From Centroberyx gerrardi (lineage: Eukaryota; Chordata; Actinopteri; Beryciformes; Berycidae): DNA of 64,000 bases. The stretch covers positions 7,765,807-7,829,806 of the forward strand of contig NC_136017.1 in NCBI RefSeq assembly GCF_048128805.1, read 5' to 3'. Shown in pieces: positions 11,563 to 21,665 of this stretch. Each line of letters starts with the position of its first letter. The stretch's first letter is position 1. Position numbers and translations under genes: made by a program. The notes beneath the pieces are model-generated. The model had not been told where the DNA came from. It worked only from the letters and a program-made list of their open reading frames with translations, and made no database searches.

Positions 11563-12989
11563 ATGTATTCTACACTTTGGTATTGTTTTTGATAATGTTA
11601 CATTGTGTTGATGGGTTAACATAGCTAGTTAGCAAGTGCTAATTCCGTAGCAGTAATCAAAAATCATCAGAATTTTTTTTTAATTACTTCAGAGTTGACC
11701 ATCGACCCCAATGACAGATGCAACCGTTCTCCAAGCATCGTGTTTATTCCTGTAGTCTTTCAAATAAAAGATGTAGAGAACTGGGAAGCTTTGAATGGCT
11801 GTAATTAACTTCTTGTCCATTTTGCACTTGCAAGGTGAAACTATTGTTCATGAAACTAAATCACATCAGTAGGGGAACAAAGAACCGCAGAAACCTGATT
11901 GGCTGTTGACGGCCGATGACCGTGAAAACTTCAGCCATGGACAACGTTTTCTCAGCCGACAAGCTTGTTGACTGAGTTGTAGCTGGTTGCTCAGCTCTAT
12001 AGGAAATGAATGGACTTCTGCTGACTTGTTGCTCACAGTGTGAACACAGGGTTAGACTGGAGCATCTGATGCATCTGACTTGTTGTATCATATGTTTAAA
12101 AAAAGGCCAAAAAACCTTTCAGATCTGGATTATACTCCTCTACACAACCACTACACTGCTCTGCACCTACCTAAACAGCAACAGACTAAAGGGACGACCT
12201 GCTGGCTTGAAACAGCCCATTCTGCAGAATAAAAACTGAATTCTATCAGCAATGAGAGACTAATGGGACTGAAGACCTTACGAATTGCAGATACTGACCT
12301 TTTCTACCATTGCAATGGGGAAAACTTGCTCTATAAGTGTCTGCTAATTGCCTCATTTTTAATTGTTGTTGAGACCAGTTGCCCTTTTAAGTCTTTATGG
12401 CTATGTAATACTGAGTATGCAGTCATTTTCTTTTATTGTGCAGCTCTTTGTAACCATATTAACAAATCTGCTGCAACAATAGTTATTTTTTGACTTGACT
12501 GAGATCAGCACAGGTCAAAGCCCTCATTATGAAATTCAATTTATTGTAATTTCAGAAGCTACTTAAACTGCACAGTTTATCCTTAATCAAATAAAAAAAA
12601 CTATAAAGTTTAATTGTGCCTTGTGATTCTGTTTCACTCGTTCCTCCACTGAAGACCAAACCACAAACAGAGTGATATCAACTGTTTGTATTTCCTCATT
12701 AATTTCTGGCTTTGAAAACACAGGCTTTTATCAAACAAGAATAATATTATGATCGGCCAGTGCAGCCATAACAGTCGCTAGTATTGTGAGGCACTGCAGT
12801 GTATATACAGTGTGAAAAAGTGCAGACACTCAGCGCAAAAAAAGAGTCTGTAAACACTTTCACACACACTCAAGAAACACAAAGACCCTGCAGAGCGTCG
12901 TCCAAAAACAAAATGAACTCATTGGATGAAGTCGAGATAAAGTAAACACACACTTGCATGCATGAACACACACAGAGCAAAAGATGGAA

Positions 12990-12992
<3 letters not shown>

Positions 12993-13021
<29 letters not shown>

Positions 13022-13111
13022 CAGTCATCTATGATCACCCTCAAGGTTGTGATGGGTGGGTGTGTGAAGGAGTGGGGGAGCAGCCATCCTTCCCCGCCCC
13101 TTCACCCTCTA

Positions 13112-13160
<49 letters not shown>
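12993..13160. repeat. Two (AC)n microsatellites
   Basis: AC arrays at 12993-13021 and 13112-13160 flank about 90 bp of unique sequence. Confidence 0.95.
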
Positions 13161-13161
<1 letters not shown>

Positions 13162-13609
13162 TCAGTAGCATTAAGCACTGAAACAACATAGAGCTGGATC
13201 TTACTCATACTTGAGGACTAAGCATCGCAGCATGAATAATACAGCGACAGCCTTTAACAGCCTGTCACACTGTGCACGTTTTGCACTGGTGCCGACTAAA
13301 TACTGAACCCTAATGTGGTAAAAGTGACAACCTGAGGGAAAAATGCGATCCTCATCAGCCCCATCACATGTAATAACATCCAACCAAATCCAAATATGTG
13401 GATCGAAGAAGCAGGCTGCCACTGAAAACAGCCGGTAACAAAGAAAGCTATGTAATCATTCATGATACGCATTTCATTGACAGTCGATTCAAGAATGAGT
13501 GAAAATACAGTTTCTACTATGTGGCTGTTATAATGAGGCAGGTAGAAAATGACATATGAGCAAATGCACGATGCTGTTCTTTGCCTTTTATTCCATTGTG
13601 TTTTGTGAT

Positions 13610-13610
<1 letters not shown>

Positions 13611-13664
<54 letters not shown>
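13611..13664. repeat. (CA)n microsatellite
   Basis: About 26 uninterrupted CA units with one CATA interruption at the right end. Confidence 0.95.
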
Positions 13665-13669
<5 letters not shown>

Positions 13670-13830
13670 TTGTGCTTGGTATGCATGTGTTGGAGTGTTT
13701 TTGTGCTGGAGAGGGAGCTTACCATGTTGTCATGAATGTCTGCCTGTGAACAACCTGATCACTTTAAAAAGAAAGCTTCCCTCCTCCTATAATGATTTCT
13801 CAAGCTCAGACACTGGGTGGGGTGGGGTAG

Positions 13831-13831
<1 letters not shown>

Positions 13832-13864
<33 letters not shown>
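13832..13864. repeat. (GT)n microsatellite
   Basis: About 16 GT units. Confidence 0.95.
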
Positions 13865-13866
<2 letters not shown>

Positions 13867-14369
13867 CATGCGTACACGCCGCTCAGTGTGGCGTGGTCTG
13901 CACAGGACAGGGGCGGGGACAAAACGCAGGATGTGATACAGCAGGACTCCACTTCCTCACAGAGCTCCGGTGAAGCCACAGCAGTGCAGAGAGCGCCACC
14001 TCATGGTCGCCGGGCCGCACGGCGCCCGCCGCTCTGGTAAAATTCCATTCCCACAGATAAGGAACGCACAAGTGCGGACAGAAGACTGCAACAGAGGGTC
14101 GGGGGAAATCATTCGATAAGACCCGAGGAGCCTTGAGTGCGTTTTCAGGAATTCCAGTCATCTCTGCTGCTAGAAAAAAAAAAGGCAAAGACCTGCTGTG
14201 TGTCGGCTGCTGAAAGCTGAAAGAGGATTTTTTTCTCTCTCTCTGTTCACTGAAGGTCCAGCCTGACCCCACCCATCTCCCTCTACACACACAGAGAAAA
14301 GCAACGCACACAGTTTGCAGAAAGGTTGATGTTTGGGATGCGACAGACTCATCTTCCATAAAGCATATA

Positions 14370-14546
14370 GGGGCGACAGAGTGGCCTAAAGCTGACAGAC
14401 CCTCCTGTAACTGAAAGGTCACAGGTTCAATCCCCCCCAGCAGCCAGTGCATCCTGTTGAAGTGTCTTTGAGCAAAACACTGACCCGCAAAGCTGCTCAC
14501 CCCCCATGGATAAGAGCATCATCTAAATGCTCAGAAAGGTGGATGT
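14370..14546 (+). mobile_element. tRNA-derived SINE
   Basis: The element contains a pol III B-box-like GGTTCAATCCC (about 14424), the fish SINE phrase GAAGTGTCTTTGAGCAAAAC and the 3' phrase GGATAAGAGCATCATCTAAATG. The order (tRNA-like head, central domain, 3' domain) matches teleost SINEs. The A box is diverged, so this copy is probably not transcribed. Confidence 0.8.
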
Positions 14547-14549
14547 AAA

Positions 14550-16430
14550 TGCAAAATGGCAGTCAGACAGGAACGCGCTCGTGCAGGCACTTCCCTCCCC
14601 TCCTATACGGATGAATAATGCATCTTGAAACTGATGTGGCGCTGCGCTCGCTCCGAATGCAGACGCTGGCTGCCGGATACACCGGCAGACGAATTCCTGA
14701 GTCGACCCGCTCGTATTCAGAAAGAAAAAGTTAAACATTAACATTGCTAAAAGCCTCCTGAAAGCATTGGCTTCCATCTGGGCTTTTAAAAGCCACTGTT
14801 TAAAGAGTCCAGAGCCAAAAGCTATTAAGCTAGGAGACACCAAATCAATTTTTCCCTCAGGCCTTCCACAGCTATTGGCTGCAGCTGCATAAATCTTGAA
14901 AGCAAATTTTGAATATAAGATAGAGAGGATGATGTCATTTTTGGTGCCGATGCGTTATGTAATGGCACCGCTCATCTATAATGTGTCATGAAAGCATGTG
15001 TGCATGGATTATGGATAATGACGTATATTGAATGAAGGCCTTCTATGAGTTTTGGAATTACAGTGGTGAACTGCTATGAAGCTACAATGGATTCAAGTTA
15101 ATTTAGGTATAAAATCTCACATTATAGTCCAGTTACACGGTTTAAGTTTAAAAGCTTTCCATTCATTGTCAATGGAGCCACTCCAAAGGGACTTTCCTTA
15201 TAGTATCACAGATTAGAAAGTTGACTTGTGGTCTAACTTTGCTTGTTAATGTTCACAAATATTAGTAATGTCACCCAAAAAATATCATAACAGACATGTG
15301 AAGGTATAACACACCCTATATACTCATAATAACTGAATTAAAGTGTGTTTTAGAGTGGATTTCCCCCCTTAAAGGCAACTCAAGTCTGGCTGCCATGCAG
15401 TGACACTAGTTTGGGGTAGTTCCATTCAAAATGGATGGATATGTGGACATTAATCCATATGCAGATATTGAATTAACCAACAATTTCTACACTTTCCACA
15501 TGTCACTCTAAAGTGTGTGATATTACTATAACATCCCACTAGCTTTGAGGATTTTGTTTTAGCTTTGAAGCAAGAAAATAATTGTCTGCTTCCCAGTATT
15601 TCCACTGCAGTGTTTATAAAAGACACAGTTTCACAACCATATGTTATCCTGAACACACACACGTTCATCACATTCTTCCTACATAACATGCGATTACACA
15701 AGAACCGAAGGACTTGCCTCTTCTTGTAGATACATACTTCCCTTTCTTGGCTGGAGGCCGTGTTCTGCTTGGCTGGACGGCATGTTTCTGCACATCGTCT
15801 CCAAACAGCCACCTCTGCTTTGTCATTGTAACTTTGCAAAGCATCAATCAGCATCCCAATCATCCAGCAGAAAGTAAGAAATATCCATTATCATACTTAT
15901 TATACATCATACTTCAATTCCTGCTCCACCGGGTCACACCCTCAACTCCTTTCCTATACATTTGTCACATATAATCCAGCTCTGTTGTTACTGTCCATGT
16001 ATAGAAACGGCCTGAGAAAATATACAGTAATCTACAACATGATGCTCGCTTACTGAATAGCTGTCAGATTGGTAATAACTAACAGAGAGCCAAATAAACT
16101 AATAAATCTCCAGTTTTATCAACAGCATCCTCACAAAAAAGAACTATAGTAATCCTGGTGTAAATTTTAGAAGGATACTATACACATAAACAGCAAAACT
16201 ACAAGTATCTATAGGAATATATTATAGTGATACCATGAAAGATAAAAACATACCACAAAATACAGAGGAAAAATATAAATGCAAGTTTATAGTATATTTT
16301 ACATAGAAACTTTTGCCTATAGTTTGTCTTAGACAAGTAAGGTGGATAGAGGAAAATGTATATTATACATCTTAATGAGCTCCAAGTAATCTTAGTGTCA
16401 TGATAAGAGCTTTATGGCAAACCAACCCTA
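14550..16430. other. Intergenic DNA upstream of TCEANC
   Basis: No exon is supported. It is AT-rich. The phrase AAAGTGTGTTTTAGAGTGGATTT (about 15340) resembles segments near 4675 and, inverted, 34922, suggesting a short dispersed repeat. Confidence 0.5.
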
Positions 16431-16439
16431 AACCTGGTC

Positions 16440-16601
16440 ACACTGCGGTTCGGGATGTGTGAGGATGCAGCGCCATCTAGAGGCGATTTAGGCAACTCCC
16501 CCATTCTCCTGAGTCCCGGAGAGGAAATTCAACATGGCTGCCTACATGTAGACGTTTTAGGATTGTGGTGTGAAGTAGCTGCAGAACATGAGGGAGCAAA
16601 G
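16440..16601 (+). promoter_or_regulatory. tceanc: Putative TCEANC promoter and 5' non-coding exon, with CTCF-like site
   Basis: The segment ends in a good splice donor (GCAAAG|GTAAAC, break after 16601) that pairs with the acceptor immediately before the TCEANC start codon (CTCTGCAG, ending 16995), giving an intron of about 394 bp. GCGCCATCTAGAGG at 16470-16483 differs by one base from the reverse-strand CTCF core as I know it. The transcription start is not determined. Confidence 0.45.
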
Positions 16602-17000
16602 GTAAACTAAAACACACACACACACTGAAATAAATATTTTTAAAACACAGAGTGATAAAACATGCTGGTAAATAGCACAAGGCGAAACCATCATGCATTG
16701 CAATTACAGTCAGTGGGCAAAAGTCTGTGTTATTGATGCTATTGGTATTGTTATTATGGTTTTAAAAGGCAAACAGGCATTATATAATCAAATATGCCAT
16801 TACATTTCTGAAAATCACATCTAATTTCACTAATTTGCAGCTCTTGATGGGGAAATTCAGCAACAGTGATAAACTGTAGATACCTGTGTAAAAGATATCA
16901 GTTGTATATGTTAAACTAGATTTTTCACTTTTCTTAGATTATGGTATCTTTGATTATGATGTTAACCATTTAATTTCCTTGTTTCCTCTCTGCAGCCACC

Positions 17001-18092
17001 ATGGATGCAAAACAGATCATCCACTGTGCTCGTCAACTGGAGAAATCACACCTGGACAGAAGCTACGGGAGTATGGTGACTCTCCTCGGTGACCTCGACA
17101 AGTCGGGCATCACAGCGGAGCAGCTGCAGACGACAGACATCGTCAAGGTCCTTTACCGGCTCCTAAAAACCTGCAGTGATGCCGGCGTGAAACGGACAGT
17201 CAAGTGCTTGTTGTCTAAGTGGAAGAGACAGTACAGCCAAGAAATGGGCCTAAAATGCACGGAGGACAGCAAGAGTGCGACAGTCTCTTGCGGTGTTTCT
17301 GTTACAGATGGCGGTGCTGCCGGTGACGCCGATGAAAGAGTCATTTCCAAGCAGGGGGTTGGTTCAACACAGAGCCAGACGTGTGAGGGTGGGAAAGAGA
17401 GTGCGAAGGCCGCTGCAGAACAAGAAGCGGCGTCTTCGCTCGCAAGAGATGACCCGTCGACCGCAGCTTCCGCCCTCCACGCCCTCCACGCCCTTTCAGA
17501 CGATTCCAAATCACTTCCTTCCGCTGCAGACGGCGCCTCTACCTCCTCAGATTCCTCACCCGTCAGGTCCACATGCGTCCGCCTCCTCCTCGCCGCCCTC
17601 TGCTCCGAGACTCCTGATGAAGACGAGGCCGCGGAGCTGGCCGGAGCCGTCGAGCGCCACATCTACGAACTCCACAGAACCAGCTGGGTCAAATACAAGG
17701 CCTGTGTCAGGAGCAAGGTGTCCAACCTCAGGAACCCAAAAAGCGTCCACCTCCGGCAGGGCCTCCTGAGCGGCTCGCTGTCGCCCGAAGCCTTTGCCCG
17801 CATGTCGGCGGAGGAGATGGCCGGCGCCGACCTGCGGCGGCTGAGGGAGGAGTACTCGTCCCGGGGCGTGAGCGAGCGGCAGCTGCCCCGCGGGGTGGAG
17901 GGGACGCCGACGCAGAAGATCCGCTGCAAACGGTGCGAGGGGTCGGACTGCAGGGTGACGCAGGTGTCCCGGGGCACCCTTTTCCTGCCCGCCTGGGTGC
18001 GGCAGGGTGGCCCTGATGAGGACGCCATGACCTTTGTGACCTGCAGCGGGTGTGGGGAGCAGTGGTACCACAGCGGCTGGGTCTGCCTCTGA
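17001..18092 (+). CDS. tceanc: TCEANC: TFIIS N-terminal and central domain-containing protein
   Basis: A 363-residue protein in a single coding exon. The start is supported by an ideal Kozak context (CCACCATGG) five bases after a splice acceptor. Residues 1-80 resemble the TFIIS N-terminal (LW) helical domain, including CLLSKWKRQYSQE. Residues 85-185 are a low-complexity Ser/Ala/Asp linker. Residues 187-300 resemble the TFIIS central domain that contacts RNA polymerase II (KYKACVRSKVSNLRNPK). Residues 306-363 form a variant zinc ribbon with cysteines 309, 312, 348 and 351 and an acidic DE pair at 339-340, where TFIIS has its catalytic loop. The ending EQWYHSGWVCL closely matches my memory of human TCEANC. 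The protein is presumably nuclear and elongation-related; its function is little characterised. The next gene is RAB9A on the same strand, as in human Xp22.2. GC content rises sharply in the second half of the frame. Confidence 0.95.
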   Translation: MDAKQIIHCARQLEKSHLDRSYGSMVTLLGDLDKSGITAEQLQTTDIVKVLYRLLKTCSDAGVKRTVKCLLSKWKRQYSQEMGLKCTEDSKSATVSCGVSVTDGGAAGDADERVISKQGVGSTQSQTCEGGKESAKAAAEQEAASSLARDDPSTAASALHALHALSDDSKSLPSAADGASTSSDSSPVRSTCVRLLLAALCSETPDEDEAAELAGAVERHIYELHRTSWVKYKACVRSKVSNLRNPKSVHLRQGLLSGSLSPEAFARMSAEEMAGADLRRLREEYSSRGVSERQLPRGVEGTPTQKIRCKRCEGSDCRVTQVSRGTLFLPAWVRQGGPDEDAMTFVTCSGCGEQWYHSGWVCL

Positions 18093-18490
18093 ATCCACTG
18101 ACATATTTTTGTGTTTTCACTAGTGATGGGACGATCTGCTTATCTCACGATACGATTCAATGCGCGATATGGAGTTCATGATTCGATACAACCACGATAC
18201 GATGTGATAAATAAAAGTACAGTGACAACAAAGTCTGACTGTGCAGAATTATGTTTATTTATGAGCCACAAATCTTTCTAGTGATGGCATTGGCTTGCTA
18301 GAATGTGAACAACAATCTAAAAATGTCATTACAAAGTACAAATAATATAATTTCAAATGGAGAGCTTGTGAAATTGTAATGGGCAAGCCGTCTCATTTGT
18401 GATGTAGCTACTTATTCATGATTCATTTGTCTGCTTTACGATACTTATTGTCACATTTTTGCATTGCGATATATTGAATTTCGATATATT
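18093..18490 (+). repeat. TCEANC 3' flank: degenerate hAT-like repeat with AATAAA
   Basis: CACTAGTGATGGGACGAT followed by repeated CGATACGAT and GATATATTG phrases is typical of a dispersed fish repeat family whose ends read TAGGGATGGGAC. The right end is missing. An AATAAA at 18210-18215, 118 bases after the stop codon, could serve as the TCEANC polyadenylation signal, so the 3' UTR may end inside this repeat. Both calls are inferential. Confidence 0.4.
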
Positions 18491-18655
18491 TTAGTTTTAG
18501 TTGAAGGATGACATGCTCCTCTATGGGTGGAGGAAATTCTACCACCCTTGGGCTTATAAAACCCTTTCAAACCCCACTGGATAAACTCAGAAACACCTAG
18601 TTCCTGAAAAGTTGACATTTTGGAGATGCGTACAAGGTTTTTACCCAACAACAGC
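18490..18655 (+). repeat. GGGTGAAAACC TIR family, copy 1 (left-truncated)
   Basis: It shares GACATGCTCCTCTATGGGTG, GGATAAACTCAGAAA and TAGTTCCTGAAAAGTTGA with copies at 40602-40823 and 45638-45843. The right end TACAAGGTTTTTACCCAACA is the inverted repeat of the left end of those copies. Its left end is lost at the junction with the preceding repeat. Confidence 0.75.
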
Positions 18656-18859
18656 GCTGTGTGTTTCGTATACTAAATCAAAGATAACATGATGGAGACA
18701 AATAGACTTCTGCTTTTCCAGCCAGTCCACTGCGTCAAGAGTTTTCTTCTACATTGAGGCGGGAGGAATGCAGAGCAGAAACAAAAAACAGAGCGCTCTG
18801 GCCGGAATATTCAGAATTCCTTATCATTTTTAGCATTCTTTATCAGTAAATGCATAAGT

Positions 18860-19185
18860 AAAAGCCCAGAATGGTGGAATGACCTTCCCACTCCAGCTCG
18901 GAAAAGCTGAGTCACTCCCTATCTGTCGTGGGCTGAAACCTCATCTCATCTCATCTTTTCAGCAAGCAGCTCACATCATCTTCTCTCCGCTGAATCACAT
19001 CGCTCTAATTGCTCTCCCTTCTATCTCTCTCCTTACTGCAGCTCTTTACTTTGCTGCATTTCCCAGCACTTCTCTCTCTCATACACAGGAATATTGTAAA
19101 GCCACGAAGGCCCTGACCATTACTTGTAATTCTGGTGGTCTAGGAATTGAAGCGTATTCTACTGTTGCACTCTGCTAAATGCCCC
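18860..19185 (+). repeat. L2-type LINE 3' remnant
   Basis: GAATGGTGGAATGACCTTCC corresponds to the WWNDLP motif at the end of L2-type ORF2. It is followed by remnants of ESLP and KPHL, then an untranslated part ending ACTCTGCTAAATG. Several frameshifts are present, and only the last 100 or so coding bases survive. Confidence 0.6.
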
Positions 19186-19189
19186 TAGC

Positions 19190-20488
19190 CACCTACAATA
19201 TCCCATTCATTTGGAGCAAAGTGGATCCAGTGGATGAGACATGTGACCCTAGAAAACAGTGAGCATGTGAGTCAGTAATCTTATGCCCTCCCAAACAGCC
19301 TTCGGGGTGGGTATCCCATGATCCTCCGCTCTCCCCGCGCGGTCGACGTGGCACAGTGAGTCATTTACCCGTCATTGTGACATCACATGGAGGGGGGCCT
19401 TTACCTCAGCTTTTAGGAAGAACAGTATCATCTTTTAAATCTCCTTAATACACACTTACAGACGGGCTTTTATTTTGTTAAACTTTGCCTCTGTTAACGC
19501 TGTGTAACCCTGTTTTCAGTTCCATGTCTGGCATTTTTATTGGTAAATGAAAAATAGAGTTTGCACACTCCTCTGCTCCCATTTGTATGTATTTATGTAT
19601 TAATGTATTTATCCTTTACAAAACGCTACATGGCTGGTAATTGGCTAATAAATTTGCATATGGGACTAGTGCAGTGTGCAGACATTTTTCATTCTCTTTT
19701 TATTTCTCCAGCACCTGTGAAGTAACTGCATGTGCGTGCCTTTGAGTGTTTCTTCATGGCATTTTTATTGATAAATCTAATAACTCTTTAATGGTGTCGC
19801 TGTTTAATCTTATTGACTTTTATTCAATATTGAGTTATTGTGCATTGAAAGAAATGAAATTCTAAGGAAAATAACTGGAATCTTGTAAAGGTTTTACTGG
19901 GAAACCCATAAGTGTTACTATTTAGTGGGAAAATGACATGACTTACTTTATGCAATAATAAATACAAGATAGGCCAGCTGCAGTAATAATTCGTACTGAG
20001 TCACTGCTTTCATGGCAGCATCATATAAGAGTCTGACCTTTTTTAGTACGTGGAAATCTAATTTTTTTTCTGCACTCTATGTTCAGATTTCAATCTATGA
20101 ATTTTACCCCTTGATCATGCTGCAAATAAAGCATAACCTGCTCTTATTTTATTTCTTTTTTTGCAGTTATTTTCCTCCTGTTCATCTGTCTGTTGAGAAT
20201 CTCCCCTGGTTTTGAGTTCAGTTTCAACAAGCTCAAGAGGACAAATTAGGGAAGTCCAAACAGAAAACCCCCCTGTAACAGAAACCCCCTCGTTCTCCCA
20301 GCTAAGTGAATGTTGTCAGATATGGCTCGGCCTTGTCGGTCAGATAGCGGGGCGGCGGTATCTCACGCTGTGGCATTTCTCTGTGTAGTGTCTCCTTTCA
20401 GATGCTCCCTATCTTCTGTGTGTTGTGTCGGCTGAAGGATTTCACCCTTTCAGTCTCGGTGGCCTGTCAGTCCCCCAAGTCTGCACCC

Positions 20489-20519
<31 letters not shown>

Positions 20520-21470
20520 TTACAAAACACACTGCAGACTGAAGTAAGAAGCTGAAGTGGTCATAAATTCAAGTTTTTTTAATTGGTAATGCCTTGGTAT
20601 GCTTTAATAGGCTTGCAAACCGACAGAGAACAGCACAACATCGGCAACTGTCCGCCCTGCTGAAGCATCCTTGAGCAAGACACTGAACCAGCTCCAGACC
20701 CTGACCTCTGACCTCTGACCTCCCTGTGGAGGGGGGACAAGAGAAGAGAAGTCTGCATTTAATATCATTCGACACCAAAACTTCCAACTACATTTCTGGG
20801 GACAAAGTGGAGCAACGACTCACGAGACATTATTATTTCAGCAATGTGATAAATTATCAAGATGTAGGTCACCTAGCTGTGAGCTTAGAGGGAACATTGG
20901 TCTTACATGCTCCCCTGATGTGATTTATTTTTTTATTTTTTAGCGTATAGCTGGTGGAGGCCGAGCCCCAACGAGTCGATTCCTCGACTCTAACACGCTT
21001 GAGAGTCAACCAATGACTCTGGAAGTTTAAACTGAACATAGTTGACCAATTTTCCAGGTTGGGTCCATTGTATCCCATGGCCTATCTGTTTTCCATGGCA
21101 CACCCATAGAGCAGAGGTATACTTCCAACCAGAGATACTGAGGTGAGCATGGATTGGAATAGTATGGAGGAGATGGAGAGTGAAAAGACTTATCTTTGAT
21201 TTACTTATCTTTGCTCTTGCAACATTATTCATACCTATATCTTAATTTGTGTGAATTAGCCTATTAGGCAATTTTTTGTCCTTTGGGTACCACATACACA
21301 GCTGTACAAAAGAAATGAAATTTGGGAGTCCTGTACTTCTAAATAGAGCTCTGGCAATTTTGCGTTATCTTTACTACAATTAAAAGATCAAAATTTAAAA
21401 TATAGGAATCAAAAGAGGCGCTGTTACAAAAACACATAAAATTTGGATTAAGCCACAAGTAGCCACAGTG
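19190..21470. other. Intergenic DNA between TCEANC and RAB9A
   Basis: No exon is recognised. It contains a SINE scrap (20650-20725), a (CT)n run at 20491-20510 and AT-rich sequence. Confidence 0.6.
20650..20725 (+). repeat. SINE fragment
   Basis: It contains GAAGCATCCTTGAGCAAGAC followed by ACTGAACC, the conserved central phrase of teleost SINEs, followed by a short TGACCTC repeat. The tRNA-like head is not evident. Confidence 0.5.
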
Positions 21471-21479
21471 ACTGTTGAC

Positions 21480-21665
21480 TGCATGCAGGAAAGCGCATGA
21501 TATCAGTAGGCGTGACAGACTCGGGTCATATGAGCGTCATCAGCGGTTTGGGGCCAGAGCAGCGGTGACACCGGAGCGCCATGTCACCGGCCAGCCTGAA
21601 CACGGTGCAGGATGGATGAGAGGAATTTAACCGCTACGACCCAGCCGTGACTGATAAACAGAAAG
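21480..21665 (+). promoter_or_regulatory. rab9a: Putative RAB9A promoter and first non-coding exon
   Basis: A GC- and CpG-rich island begins here and runs on to about 22300, in contrast to the AT-rich flanks. The segment ends in a splice donor (CAGAAAG|GTACAG after 21665). Several ATG codons occur within it, one at the GCCATGTCACCGG context, so upstream reading frames are likely if it is transcribed. The link to RAB9A is inferred from position and strand. Confidence 0.45.

Larger units (their letters stand above)
11565..14365. other. Intergenic DNA, no gene recognised, several CA/GT arrays
   Basis: No exon could be supported. The stretch is AT-rich up to about 12.9 kb, then holds four dinucleotide arrays (12993-13021, 13112-13160, 13611-13664, 13832-13864). 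A GC-rich patch at 13960-14040 contains GCGCCACCTCATGG (13993-14006), a two-mismatch CTCF-like core. Confidence 0.6.

Noticed and set aside
14424..14434. Possible tRNA gene (B-box)
   Set aside because: No cloverleaf or anticodon arm can be built; it is the head of a SINE.
13883..14500. 205-codon minus-strand frame
   Set aside because: Runs through a SINE and a GC-rich patch; no recognisable domain and no splice logic.
17153..18120. Large antisense frames over TCEANC
   Set aside because: Shadows of the GC-rich TCEANC coding exon; the plus strand has clear TFIIS domains and a Kozak start.
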